Of a stretch of 64,000 nt of DNA, positions 33,900-42,278 are shown piece after piece. Source of the stretch: M3007 sp046160625 (lineage in GTDB: Bacteria > Bacteroidota > Bacteroidia > Chitinophagales > Saprospiraceae); NCBI GenBank assembly GCA_046160625.1, contig JBJXGZ010000086.1, positions 15,462-79,461 of the forward strand. The letters run 5' to 3'. The notes below the pieces were generated by a model, which was not told the origin of the DNA, ran no database searches, and was given only the letters and a program-made list of their open reading frames with translations. The translations under genes were made by a program, and so were the position numbers. The first letter of the stretch is position 1. Each line of letters starts with the position of its first letter.

Positions 33900-34168
33900 A
33901 CCGCAAAATGTAAAACAGGAGAACCGCAAAATTTAAAACTGAAATAAACCGAAAAATGTAAAACAGGAGAACCGCAAAATTTAAAACCAAGAGGGAAATG
34001 ATTCCGTGTAGATATTGAACTTTCACAAAACCTCGCTTTATATTGTAACAATCAGCCTTTTACTTGGGGTATACCCCTCTTAGTTTTAAATTTTGCGGTT
34101 CTCCTGTTTTACATTTTTCGGTTTATTTCAGTTTTGCATTTTGCGGTTTTGCGGTTTTGCGGTTTTAC
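33900..34168. repeat. Long inverted repeat with internal tandem repeats
   Basis: Left arm at about 33923-33987 and right arm at about 34083-34148 are nearly exact reverse complements over 65 bases (ends CCGCAAAATTTAAAAC, centre GAACCGCAAAAT). The left side carries an extra partial tandem copy (33900-33921) and the right side three GCGGTTTT units. The 95-base loop contains the palindrome GGGGTATACCCC and no gene. It lies between the hexosaminidase and the MFS gene. Confidence 0.75.
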
Positions 34169-34178
34169 ATTTAATAAA

Positions 34179-35504
34179 ATGAATACACTCGAACAACCCT
34201 CTCCCCCAGCCAAAAACAACCCGCGCACCATTAATGCCTGGGCATTTTTTGATTGGGCTAATTCAGCCTATGCACTCGTTATTACGGTCGCCATTTTTCC
34301 GGCCTATTTCCTGACCATGACGGGTGACGGAATCAAAGAAACCATTGATTACGTGCAGGTTGCGGGCCTGCGAATGACCAATTCATCGCTGTTTGCCTAT
34401 TCCATTTCACTGGCCTATCTGATTATTGCAGCCATTTCGCCCATCCTCTCGGGCATTGCAGACTATGGCGGGAAGCGGATTGCGTTTTTGCGATTTTTTT
34501 CGCTTCTGGGTGCCCTTGCTTGTATGTCAATGTGGTTTTTTACAGATATGGGTACGCTTTGGGTAGGGGTTACAGGCTTTATACTGGCCACCATCGGTTT
34601 TGCAGGCGGCATCGTTTTTTACAATTCCTTCCTGCCTATTATCGCCACCGAAGACCGTTATGATGACGTGAGTGCCAAAGGCTTTAGTTATGGCTTTATT
34701 GGTAGCGTCATTTTATTGCTGATCAATCTGGTTGTGATCAGCAATTACAAATGGTTTGGCTTTGAAGCTAAAGGGCTTGCCGTACCGACCGCCTTTGTCA
34801 TGGTCGGCCTTTGGTGGATAGGTTTTTCACAAATTCCTTTTCGCCGTCTGCCTCAAGACTCGAACACCAAAACACGCAGCAACCTGCTCGGAAAGGGTTA
34901 TCAGGAACTACGCAAGGCATGGCGCAACCTCAAAGGCAATCCCAACGCGCTTCGTTTTCTCGCCGCATTTTTTTGTTACAATGCCGGTGTTCAGGCTGTC
35001 CTTTTTCTCGCTTCCACCTTTGCTGATGTGGTACTGGGTTTCGATGCTCAAAAACTTATCTACTTGGTGCTTATCCTCCAGATCGTGGCCATTGGCGGAG
35101 CTTGGGCCTCGGCAAAGCTTTCTGGCAGGAAAGGCAACAAATTCTCCATAATGGTCATGCTCGTCATTTGGACAGTGGTATGTATCACCGGATATTATGT
35201 GCAAACAGGCCTCGATTTTTACCTGTTGGCCGCAGGAGTCGGGGTTGTTATGGGCGGAATACAATCGCTATCCAGAGCCACCTACGCCAAACTTTTGCCA
35301 GAAGACACACCAGACACTGCTTCTTACTTCAGTTTTTACGATGTGATGGACAAAGTTTCCACGGTGGCTGGCACTTTTACATTTGGCTTGGTCCAGCAAA
35401 TCACAGGCGATATGCGCGACAGTGTGCGCGCATTGGCGGTGTTTTTTGTGATTAGCTTGATTATTTTTTCGGTTGTAAAAATCAGGCGAATGGCTGTTGA
35501 ATGA
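34179..35504 (+). CDS. MFS transporter, UMF1 (Atg22-like) family
   Basis: A 441-residue integral membrane protein with about 12 hydrophobic helices. The N-terminus INAWAFFDWANSAYALVITVAIFPAYF is the signature of UMF1/Atg22-type permeases; LSGIADYGGKRIAFLRFFSLLG is the loop 2-3 motif and GVGVVMGGIQSLSRATYAKLLPE a later family motif. Substrate unknown; relatives are proposed to export amino acids or other metabolites. ATG 34179 follows the inverted repeat; the frame upstream is repeat-derived. Confidence 0.9.
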   Translation: MNTLEQPSPPAKNNPRTINAWAFFDWANSAYALVITVAIFPAYFLTMTGDGIKETIDYVQVAGLRMTNSSLFAYSISLAYLIIAAISPILSGIADYGGKRIAFLRFFSLLGALACMSMWFFTDMGTLWVGVTGFILATIGFAGGIVFYNSFLPIIATEDRYDDVSAKGFSYGFIGSVILLLINLVVISNYKWFGFEAKGLAVPTAFVMVGLWWIGFSQIPFRRLPQDSNTKTRSNLLGKGYQELRKAWRNLKGNPNALRFLAAFFCYNAGVQAVLFLASTFADVVLGFDAQKLIYLVLILQIVAIGGAWASAKLSGRKGNKFSIMVMLVIWTVVCITGYYVQTGLDFYLLAAGVGVVMGGIQSLSRATYAKLLPEDTPDTASYFSFYDVMDKVSTVAGTFTFGLVQQITGDMRDSVRALAVFFVISLIIFSVVKIRRMAVE

Positions 35505-35571
35505 AAAATTCGTTGCAATGGCTAGACATAGGGTAAGTTTATTGGATGAACTGCAATTTAAGTCGAAACAT

Positions 35572-35616
35572 TTATTCCCGTAAATTTTAAATCATTTTTT
35601 ATATTTGCGGGAATAA
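35572..35616 (+). promoter_or_regulatory. Inverted repeat over the promoter of DUF4143 ATPase copy 4
   Basis: TTATTCCCGTAAAT (35572-35585) and its complement ATTTGCGGGAATAA (35603-35616, one mismatch) are centred 31 bp apart. The right half overlaps the -7 element TATATTTG (35600-35607) and the left half the -33 region. Binding here would block transcription. Confidence 0.55.
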
Positions 35617-35625
35617 TAATAGTGT

Positions 35626-36786
35626 ATGATTTCTCGAAACTTAGAATCGATCCTGCTCTTTCATCTTGCACACTTTCCGGCAACCGCTTTACTGGGGCCT
35701 CGTCAGGTGGGCAAAACAACCTTAGTCAAGAACATTCAACCCAAATTGGCTAAGCCTTCGGTTTACCTTGATTTAGAAAACCCGGTTGACCGCAACAAGA
35801 TCAGCGAACGTGGACTTTTCCTGGAAAGCAATGCCGAAAAGACGGTCATCTTGGATGAGGTGCAACGGCTGCCAGACATTTTCCCTGAATTGCGAGGGTT
35901 GATCGACCGTCAGCGTGAACCTGGCCGATTGCTACTGTTGGGTTCCGCTTCTTACGATCTTTTGCAAAACACTGCACAATCATTGGCCGGACGAATAGGG
36001 TATCTTGAACTCACCCCATTTTTATTGAGCGAACTTCCTGATGCAACATGGCAGGCACATTGGTTTAAAGGAGGATTTCCAGAGTCTTTTTTGGCTGTCA
36101 ACGAACAAATTCGGGAAGCGTGGATGAGTAATTTCATCACAACCTACCTTGAGAAAGACCTACCTCAGCTGGGTGTTAGAGCTGCGCCAGCAATGATGGA
36201 ACGACTGCTAACAATGCTCGCATACACACAAGGCAGTTTGGTCAATTTCACAACCTTGTCTTCCTCCCTTGGTATTAGTTCGCCAACGCTGGCCTCTTAT
36301 GTGGATTTTTTAGAACGAGCCCTGTTGCTCCGTCGCTTACAGCCGTATTTTACCAACATCAAAAAACGCTTGGTGAAAACACCTAAACTTTACCTTAGAG
36401 ATAGCGGCATAGTACACCACTTGCTTCGTATCCCAGACTTTAATTCACTCTTGGGCCATCCACAATCAGGTGGTTCCTGGGAAGGGTATGTTATCGAGCA
36501 AATCATCCCCTTGCTTGAGCCACACGACCGGGCTTACTTTTACCGAACAGCCGATGGTGCAGAGTTGGACTTGGTAATTGAATCTGCCTTGAAAATAAAA
36601 GTGGCTGTTGAAATTAAACTCAGTGATCGCCCTCAACTTAGCAGAGGCAATACCATTGCACTGCAAGATTTGGGAAACCCGCCCCTTTTGGTCGTTACCC
36701 CCAACTCGGATGTAGCCCAATTAGGCAGCAATATTTGGATTTGTAGCGTCAAAACACTCCCTGAGCAAATCAAGTCCTTTTTGTAA
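35626..36786 (+). CDS. AAA (AAA_14) ATPase with DUF4143 C-terminal domain, copy 4
   Basis: A 386-residue protein. Walker A is GPRQVGKTTLVKN, Walker B TVILDEVQR, then LLLLGSASYDLL. The winged-helix segment is VNFTTLSSSLGISSPTLASYVDFLERALLLRRL; the DUF4143 part ends with AELDLVIESALKIKVAVEIKLS. It is closest to copy 3. The acyl-CoA synthetase ATG lies one base after the stop, so the two are probably co-transcribed, unlike the other copies, which stand alone. Confidence 0.9.
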   Translation: MISRNLESILLFHLAHFPATALLGPRQVGKTTLVKNIQPKLAKPSVYLDLENPVDRNKISERGLFLESNAEKTVILDEVQRLPDIFPELRGLIDRQREPGRLLLLGSASYDLLQNTAQSLAGRIGYLELTPFLLSELPDATWQAHWFKGGFPESFLAVNEQIREAWMSNFITTYLEKDLPQLGVRAAPAMMERLLTMLAYTQGSLVNFTTLSSSLGISSPTLASYVDFLERALLLRRLQPYFTNIKKRLVKTPKLYLRDSGIVHHLLRIPDFNSLLGHPQSGGSWEGYVIEQIIPLLEPHDRAYFYRTADGAELDLVIESALKIKVAVEIKLSDRPQLSRGNTIALQDLGNPPLLVVTPNSDVAQLGSNIWICSVKTLPEQIKSFL

Positions 36787-36787
36787 A

Positions 36788-38647
36788 ATGAACTTCTCCC
36801 GTCTCTTCGAAATCCTTGAATATCAGCAAATTCGCTATCCTCAAAAGGTGGCGGCAGCGGGTCGTGTGGACGGTTCCTGGAAAACCTGGACTACCGCCGA
36901 ACTCCTTGCTGAACGAGACCAGCTGAGCGCTGGCTTGCTTCACATTGGCCTGCACCCTGGCGATTGTGTAGGTATCCTTGCGCATTGCGGAAGCCCTGAA
37001 TGGATCATCGCTGATTTGGCTATGTTGCAGGTCGGCATCATCCCGGTACCCATTCACGCCACAGCGCGTCTGGACGAAATTGCACACATCGCACAAGACG
37101 CGAAACTCAGGGCCTGCTTTGTCAGCAATGGAGAAATGTTGGAAAGAATAGAAGCTGCCGGAGTGAAATTGGAGCTTGTTTTTTCTTTTGAATTTCGGGA
37201 GATGACTGTATCCCGGAACGCTGTTCCGGGCACTGATGTATCCCGGAACTCCGTTCCGGGTCGCCCGGAACAGCGTTCCGGGGTACAATACTGGAACGAT
37301 CTCGCCTGTTCACCCGACGAACATCTCGCCGGCAAGATCCAATACTACCGCGATGGCATTCATGAAGACGCACTAGCTACCCTGCTTTATACTTCCGGTA
37401 CCACCGGCCGCCCCAAAGGCGTGATGCTAAGCCACCTTAACATCGTCAGCAACGTCAAGTCTGTACTCGCTATCGTTCCTGTAGGCCCCGACAAAACAGC
37501 GGTTAGTTTTTTGCCCATGAGCCATATTTTGGAGCGAATGGTATGCTTCACCTACCAGGCCGCTGGCACGCCCATTTGGTTTGCCGATAGCATGGATCGG
37601 TTACCTAAAACCTTGCAAGAAGTTCGCCCCCACTTTATCACCGCCGTGCCCCGGGTGCTCGAACGTATGCACGAACGGCTCCTGGATGAGCGCAACAGAA
37701 GTGGGCGTTTGAAAAAGAAAATCCTCGATTGGGCCATTGCACTCGGCGAGCGATTCCCTTACGCAGGCGGTAAGGCCATGCCTTTTGATTACCGCCTGAA
37801 ACGTTGGCTGGCCGACCTACTCGTTTTCAGGCATTGGCGCAGGCGAATGGGTGGTCGTATTCAGTATATCGCAGTGGGGGCAGCTGCTATGCAGCCAAGG
37901 CTTGGAAGGCTTTTTTCAGCAGCTCGAATTGATGTGCGCGAAGGATATGGGCTTACCGAAACAAGCCCTGTTATCGCGTTCAACCGCTTCGAGCCGGGCG
38001 GGGTGCATTTTGGAACAGTTGGCATTCCTGCACCGGGGGTAGAGGTACGCATCGCGGAAGAGCGAGACGAAGAGGGCAATGGCGAGGTGGAAGTGCGCGG
38101 CCCGAATGTAACGAGCGGTTACCTGCATATGCCGGAGGAATCGGCAGAGCGTTACACGGCCGATGGTTGGTTTCGCACAGGAGATCTGGGAAGGTTCGAG
38201 TACAAGCGTTTTTTGAAAATAACCGGTCGGAAAAGCGAGGTTTTCAAAACGACCACGGGCAAATTTGTTGCCCCGGCTTTTGTGGAGCAACAATTGACAG
38301 GCTCGCCCTATATCAGCCAAGCCCTGGCACTTGGACTAAACCGAGCGTTTGTGGGTGCACTATTAGTCCCTGATTTTCAACAATTGGAGGCCTGGTGCAA
38401 GGAAAACAAGGTCCACTGGACCTCCCCGCAGTTCATGGTCCTGAACCCAAAAGTGGAAAAGTTTTTCCGCCAGGAAATAGAAAAAATAAATGAAGGCCGG
38501 CTCGGAACGATTGAAAAAGTCAGGGCTTTTCATCTGCTTTTTGAGCCTTGGACGCCTGAGAACGGGCTACTTACACCGACCTTGAAAGTTCGCAGAGAAG
38601 TAGTGATGAAGCAGTATGCTGCTGAAATCGAACGGATGTTTGGATAA
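36788..38647 (+). CDS. Long-chain acyl-CoA synthetase (AMP-binding, FadD15-like)
   Basis: A 619-residue ligase that activates fatty acids to acyl-CoA through an acyl-AMP. The AMP-binding signature is LLYTSGTTGRPKGVMLSH (about residues 196-213), with EGYGLTETSP, the GWFRTGDLGRFE motif and a late GRKSEVFKTTTGK hinge with the catalytic Lys. In the N-terminal domain, residues of about 138-165 (VSRNAVPGTDVSRNSVPGRP) are encoded by three GC-rich palindromes and appear to be a repeat inserted in a surface loop. It follows ATPase copy 4 with a one-base gap. Confidence 0.92.
   Translation: MNFSRLFEILEYQQIRYPQKVAAAGRVDGSWKTWTTAELLAERDQLSAGLLHIGLHPGDCVGILAHCGSPEWIIADLAMLQVGIIPVPIHATARLDEIAHIAQDAKLRACFVSNGEMLERIEAAGVKLELVFSFEFREMTVSRNAVPGTDVSRNSVPGRPEQRSGVQYWNDLACSPDEHLAGKIQYYRDGIHEDALATLLYTSGTTGRPKGVMLSHLNIVSNVKSVLAIVPVGPDKTAVSFLPMSHILERMVCFTYQAAGTPIWFADSMDRLPKTLQEVRPHFITAVPRVLERMHERLLDERNRSGRLKKKILDWAIALGERFPYAGGKAMPFDYRLKRWLADLLVFRHWRRRMGGRIQYIAVGAAAMQPRLGRLFSAARIDVREGYGLTETSPVIAFNRFEPGGVHFGTVGIPAPGVEVRIAEERDEEGNGEVEVRGPNVTSGYLHMPEESAERYTADGWFRTGDLGRFEYKRFLKITGRKSEVFKTTTGKFVAPAFVEQQLTGSPYISQALALGLNRAFVGALLVPDFQQLEAWCKENKVHWTSPQFMVLNPKVEKFFRQEIEKINEGRLGTIEKVRAFHLLFEPWTPENGLLTPTLKVRREVVMKQYAAEIERMFG
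37212..37282. repeat. Three CCCGGAACnnnGTTCCGGG palindromes inside the acyl-CoA synthetase gene
   Basis: Perfect 8-bp arms with three-base centres at 37212-37230, 37242-37260 and 37264-37282. They keep the reading frame and encode low-complexity SRN-(A/S)-VPG units. Confidence 0.85.
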
Positions 38648-38649
38648 GG

Positions 38650-38718
38650 AATAATTACGTAATGACTAATGACATAATGACCAATGACATAATGACCTAT
38701 GACGTAATGACCAATGAC
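38650..38718. repeat. Tandem AATGACnnATGACAT-like simple repeat
   Basis: Four to five imperfect 15-bp units (ACATAATGACCAATG) fill the gap between the convergent acyl-CoA synthetase and GbsR-family genes. No clear terminator was seen. Confidence 0.75.
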
Positions 38719-38724
38719 GACTTC

Positions 38725-39225
38725 TCACCGTACCATACTCAAAAACGCTCCTCCCAGCCAATGGGAATCCGCCTTAATGATTGTGTCGAGCGTCTGATCC
38801 GCCTTGTGTGAGAATTTGCGGATGTCGCGCACCACCGTACAAAAGTGCTCAGAATGCGGGCAATTTTCCTCCACGGCGGCCAATTCGTCTAACACCCGAA
38901 GTACTGGTTCGAGTTCGCGTTTTTTTCGGTTGATAATGATTTGGCGGATCACTTTCCAAAGGTCTTTTTCAGCAAAGTACAGCTCCTTGCGTTTGCCAGT
39001 CGGGGTCTGTTTGAATACCAGTTCCCATTCCAGAAGTGCGCGCAGATTCATGCTTACATTGCCTGTAGAGATATTGAGCGCTTCTTTTACCTGATCGGCA
39101 TTGAGCGGCTCTGGTGAAATGAGCAGCAGTGCGTGTACCTGCGCCATAGCAGGGGTAATGCCCCATCCACTCGCCATCTTGCCCCAGGTCTCAATAAATT
39201 TTTGTTTGCCTTCTCGAATGTCCAT
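38725..39225 (-). CDS. GbsR/MarR-family transcriptional regulator
   Basis: A 166-residue winged-helix regulator. FIETWGKMASGWGITPAMAQVHALLLIS is the family N-terminus, LNADQVKEALNISTGNVSMNLRALLEWELV the recognition HTH, and RKELYFAEKDLWKVIRQII the wing and dimer helix. The C-terminal ENCPHSEHF is less usual. GbsR-like proteins respond to small ligands; the target here is unknown. It points away from truA and shares its upstream region. Confidence 0.88.
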   Translation of the reverse strand: MDIREGKQKFIETWGKMASGWGITPAMAQVHALLLISPEPLNADQVKEALNISTGNVSMNLRALLEWELVFKQTPTGKRKELYFAEKDLWKVIRQIIINRKKRELEPVLRVLDELAAVEENCPHSEHFCTVVRDIRKFSHKADQTLDTIIKADSHWLGGAFLSMVR

Positions 39226-39362
39226 GCTGTTGAAAGTTTGGATTTGGAAAACACTAAAATGCTATTCAGACCAATATTGTTTTCAAAAATGATTGAAAAT
39301 AACAACCCTTCAAACCCCTCAAAACTCATCAAACCCCTCAAACCCCTTCAATCCACATACCC

Positions 39363-39370
39363 TACCTTTG
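39363..39370 (+). promoter_or_regulatory. -7 element of truA
   Basis: TACCTTTG ends seven bases before ATG 39378, implying a very short or absent 5' leader. A pyrimidine/AC-rich simple repeat (TCAAACCCC units, 39309-39355) lies upstream. Confidence 0.5.
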
Positions 39371-39377
39371 CCCTCCG

Positions 39378-40118
39378 ATGCGCTATTTTCTCACCCTTTC
39401 CTATCGCGGCACACATTACGCTGGCTGGCAGGTACAGCCCAATGCCCCTTCGGTGCAAGCCACTTTGGAGACGGCGTTGAACACCATTTTGTGCAGTAAA
39501 ACAGACATTACAGGTTGTGGTCGCACAGATGCGGGTGTACACGCCAGATATTATGTGGCACATTTTGACAGCGAAGTAATCCTTCCGCCTACGTTTTTAA
39601 ATGGCTTAAACAGCCTCTTGCCAAGTGACGTGGCTGTGCATGAAGTCAGGTCAGTATCGCCCGAAGCCCATGCCCGTTTCGATGCTTACGAGCGTAGTTA
39701 CGAATATGTTGTTTCGTTGCGCAAAGACCCGTTTTCCACTGAAACAGCCTGGCATTACCCGCTTTACACGCGCCTTGATTTTGACAAAATGCAGGAAGTG
39801 GCCGCCTTGCTGCCAAATTATTCGGCTTTTTACCCTTTTTGCAAAACCGACAGTGGTTTGGAACATTATGCATGTGAAATGAAAACCGCTTTTTGGGAAC
39901 AACGCCCGGAGGAACATCAGTGGATTTTTCACATTACGGCCAACCGTTTTTTGCGGGGAATGGTGCGACTTATTGTGGGCGCTTGTGTGCAAGTTGGCAG
40001 AGGGCAGCTGCAGGTGGCCGATGTAAAAAAGGCTTTAGACGAACAAAACCCTTTGAAAAAAAGCCTGAGTGCGCCGCCTCAGGGTTTGTTTTTGACAGAT
40101 GTGAAATACCCATTCTAA
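39378..40118 (+). CDS. truA: tRNA pseudouridine synthase A
   Basis: A 246-residue enzyme that makes pseudouridine at positions 38-40 of tRNA anticodon arms. The start RYFLTLSYRGTHYAGWQVQPNAPSVQ is typical. The catalytic Asp lies in GCGRTDAGVHAR (about residue 52), and FHITANRFLRGMVRLIVG is the second conserved block. Length and start agree with the family. recR follows almost immediately. Confidence 0.97.
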   Translation: MRYFLTLSYRGTHYAGWQVQPNAPSVQATLETALNTILCSKTDITGCGRTDAGVHARYYVAHFDSEVILPPTFLNGLNSLLPSDVAVHEVRSVSPEAHARFDAYERSYEYVVSLRKDPFSTETAWHYPLYTRLDFDKMQEVAALLPNYSAFYPFCKTDSGLEHYACEMKTAFWEQRPEEHQWIFHITANRFLRGMVRLIVGACVQVGRGQLQVADVKKALDEQNPLKKSLSAPPQGLFLTDVKYPF

Positions 40119-40123
40119 CTTTG
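40116..40123 (+). promoter_or_regulatory. -7 element of recR overlapping the truA stop
   Basis: TAACTTTG includes the truA stop codon and ends four bases before ATG 40128. recR may have its own leaderless transcript besides read-through. Confidence 0.4.
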
Positions 40124-40127
40124 CCCC

Positions 40128-40736
40128 ATGACCTTCTCTTCCAAACTCATAGAAAAAGCCGTCGAGGCATTTGCATCTTTGCCCGGTATCGGGCGAAAAA
40201 CGGCTTTGCGACTGGTGTTGCACATGCTTAAGCAAGACAAAGCGGCCACAGACCAATTTGCCGCAGCCCTCACAGCCATGCGCGAAGGTATTCGGGAATG
40301 CCGCCAATGCCACAACCTTTCCGACGACGAATTGTGCCAAATCTGCACCGACCCGCGCCGCGACCGCACACTGGTATGTGTAGTAGAAAACATCCGCGAC
40401 CTGATGGCGATCGAAGACACAAGTCAGTTTAGAGGTCTGTATCACGTGTTGGGGGGTATCATATCACCCATTGAGGGCATTGGCCCATCTGAGCTAAACA
40501 TTGAATCATTGGAGGCCCGGGCAAAACAAGGCGAAATACGGGAGGCCATTATGGCCATCAGCCCTACCATTGAGGGCGAAACCACCATTTTTTACATTGC
40601 TAAAAAACTCCAGCCCTTGGGGGTTCAGGTAAGTGCCATAGCGCGCGGAGTCTCGTTTGGCGGAGATTTGGAATATGCCGATGAACTCACTCTGGGGCGC
40701 AGTATTGTGACGCGAACGCCTTATGCTGGACGTTAG
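40128..40736 (+). CDS. recR: Recombination protein RecR
   Basis: A 202-residue protein of the RecFOR pathway, which loads RecA at gaps. The helix-hairpin-helix is LPGIGRKTALRLVLHML, the zinc finger C-x2-C...C-x2-C spans CRQCHNLSDDELCQIC, and a Toprim domain follows (LVCVVENIRDLMAIED, YHVLGGIISPIEGIGPSEL). The C-terminal ARGVSFGGDLEYADELTLGRSI is a Walker-B-like family motif. Full length. Confidence 0.97.
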   Translation: MTFSSKLIEKAVEAFASLPGIGRKTALRLVLHMLKQDKAATDQFAAALTAMREGIRECRQCHNLSDDELCQICTDPRRDRTLVCVVENIRDLMAIEDTSQFRGLYHVLGGIISPIEGIGPSELNIESLEARAKQGEIREAIMAISPTIEGETTIFYIAKKLQPLGVQVSAIARGVSFGGDLEYADELTLGRSIVTRTPYAGR

Positions 40737-40799
40737 ACATTGGACTGGTGGAGGTTAGACATTGGACGTTGGACTGCTTCATTTTCCGCTTTCAAATTG

Positions 40800-40807
40800 T
40801 ACTTTTG
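40800..40807 (+). promoter_or_regulatory. -7 element of the lpxC-fabZ gene
   Basis: TACTTTTG, 42 bases before ATG 40850, matches the consensus; the -33 match is weak. Confidence 0.45.
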
Positions 40808-40849
40808 CGCGCCGAATTTTCCTAAAACCGATAGTTCAACGTCTTTAAT

Positions 40850-42259
40850 ATGAAGCAATCCACCATTCAAAACCCTGTCTCGATTAGCGGTGTGGGCCTG
40901 CACACGGGCCGGAACGTCACGCTGACTTTTAAACCTGCCGATGCCAATCATGGTTTCCGTTTTCAGCGTGTGGATCTACCAGAACAACCAATCATTCCAG
41001 CGGATGTGAAACTCGTTTTCTCCACCAACCGAGGCACAACGCTCAAAAGCGGCGAGGCACAGGTTTCCACGGTCGAACACGTACTCTCCGCGCTTATGGG
41101 TTTGGGTTACGACAATGTCTTGCTTGAAATTGACGGCCCAGAGATGCCGATCATGAACGGCACGTCGATGCCCTTCGTGGAAGCATTGCAAAAAGCAGGG
41201 CGTCTGGAAATGGCCGCCGATCGCGATTATTTTGAAATTACAGAGCCGATTTCCTACAAGGATGAAGTGACAGGAACAGAATTACTGGCACTGCCTGCCG
41301 ACCATTTTGAGGTGACGGCGATGATTGACTTTAATTCCAAAGTGTTGGGGCCACAGTTTGCAGCCTTGCATGATTTGGCAGATTATACATCTGAAATAGC
41401 GCCCTGCCGCACTTTTGTTTTTTTACACGAATTGGAGAAACTGCTCGACCTCGGTTTGGTAAAAGGAGGTGATTTAGACAACGCAATCGTCATCGCCGAT
41501 CGAAGGATGGATCAGGATGAGTTGGATAATTTAGCCAGAAAAATGGGCAAACCCAGCATCAAAGTGGAAACGGAAGGGGTGTTGAACACGGTGAAACTCC
41601 ACTTTCCAAACGAGCCTGCCCGGCACAAACTGTTGGATGTAATCGGTGATTTGGCATTGATAGGCAAGCACATACGCGGAAAAATTGTAGCCACCAAACC
41701 TGGGCACACAGCCAATATCGAATTTGCTAAAATCCTTAAAAAACATCTCGTTGAAAAGCGAAGGCTCATAGGCATCCCCAAATACGATCCTGAGAAAGAA
41801 CCCATACTGGATGTGAACTCCATCATGCAAATCTTGCCCCACCGCTACCCTTTCCTTATGTTGGACAAGATCATTGAACTAAGTGATACGCACATAGTGG
41901 GAATAAAAAACGTGTCTATCAACGAGGCTTTGTTTCAGGGACATTTTCCTGGCAACCCTGTGTTCCCAGGTGTTTTGCAGATCGAGGCGCTCGCTCAAAC
42001 TGGTGGCATTCTCGCGCTGCACAGCGTACAGGACAAAGGCAATTGGGATACCTATTTCCTCAAGATCGACAATACCAAGTTTAAGGCGAAAGTGATGCCT
42101 GGCGACACGTTGATACTCAAAATGGAACTCCTCGAACCCATACGGCGTGGTATCGTGCACATGCAAGGCACGGCATACGTTGGAAGTAAAATCGTTTCGG
42201 AAGGGGAACTCACCGCGCAAATTGTGCGCCGAACTAAAGAAACTCCTCCAGAAGCGTGA
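40850..42259 (+). CDS. lpxC/fabZ: Bifunctional LpxC-FabZ: UDP-3-O-acyl-GlcNAc deacetylase / 3-hydroxyacyl-ACP dehydratase
   Basis: A 469-residue fusion typical of Bacteroidota. Residues 1 to about 310 are LpxC, the zinc deacetylase committing UDP-acyl-GlcNAc to lipid A: STVEHVLSALMGLGYDNV holds a zinc His, PIMNGTSMPFVEAL follows, and HKLLDVIGDLALIGKHIRG carries zinc and catalytic residues. From about 325, IMQILPHRYPFLMLDKII and HFPGNPVFPGVLQIEALAQ are the FabZ motifs with catalytic His and Glu for fatty-acid elongation. Fusion couples substrate supply to lipid A synthesis. lpxA follows 19 bases later. Confidence 0.97.
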   Translation: MKQSTIQNPVSISGVGLHTGRNVTLTFKPADANHGFRFQRVDLPEQPIIPADVKLVFSTNRGTTLKSGEAQVSTVEHVLSALMGLGYDNVLLEIDGPEMPIMNGTSMPFVEALQKAGRLEMAADRDYFEITEPISYKDEVTGTELLALPADHFEVTAMIDFNSKVLGPQFAALHDLADYTSEIAPCRTFVFLHELEKLLDLGLVKGGDLDNAIVIADRRMDQDELDNLARKMGKPSIKVETEGVLNTVKLHFPNEPARHKLLDVIGDLALIGKHIRGKIVATKPGHTANIEFAKILKKHLVEKRRLIGIPKYDPEKEPILDVNSIMQILPHRYPFLMLDKIIELSDTHIVGIKNVSINEALFQGHFPGNPVFPGVLQIEALAQTGGILALHSVQDKGNWDTYFLKIDNTKFKAKVMPGDTLILKMELLEPIRRGIVHMQGTAYVGSKIVSEGELTAQIVRRTKETPPEA

Positions 42260-42278
42260 ACAAACCCATTCTAATAAA

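Noticed and set aside
42147..42278. Upstream extension of lpxA into the fabZ part
   Set aside because: The extension overlaps fabZ by more than 100 bases, and LpxA homologues begin near ATG 42279.
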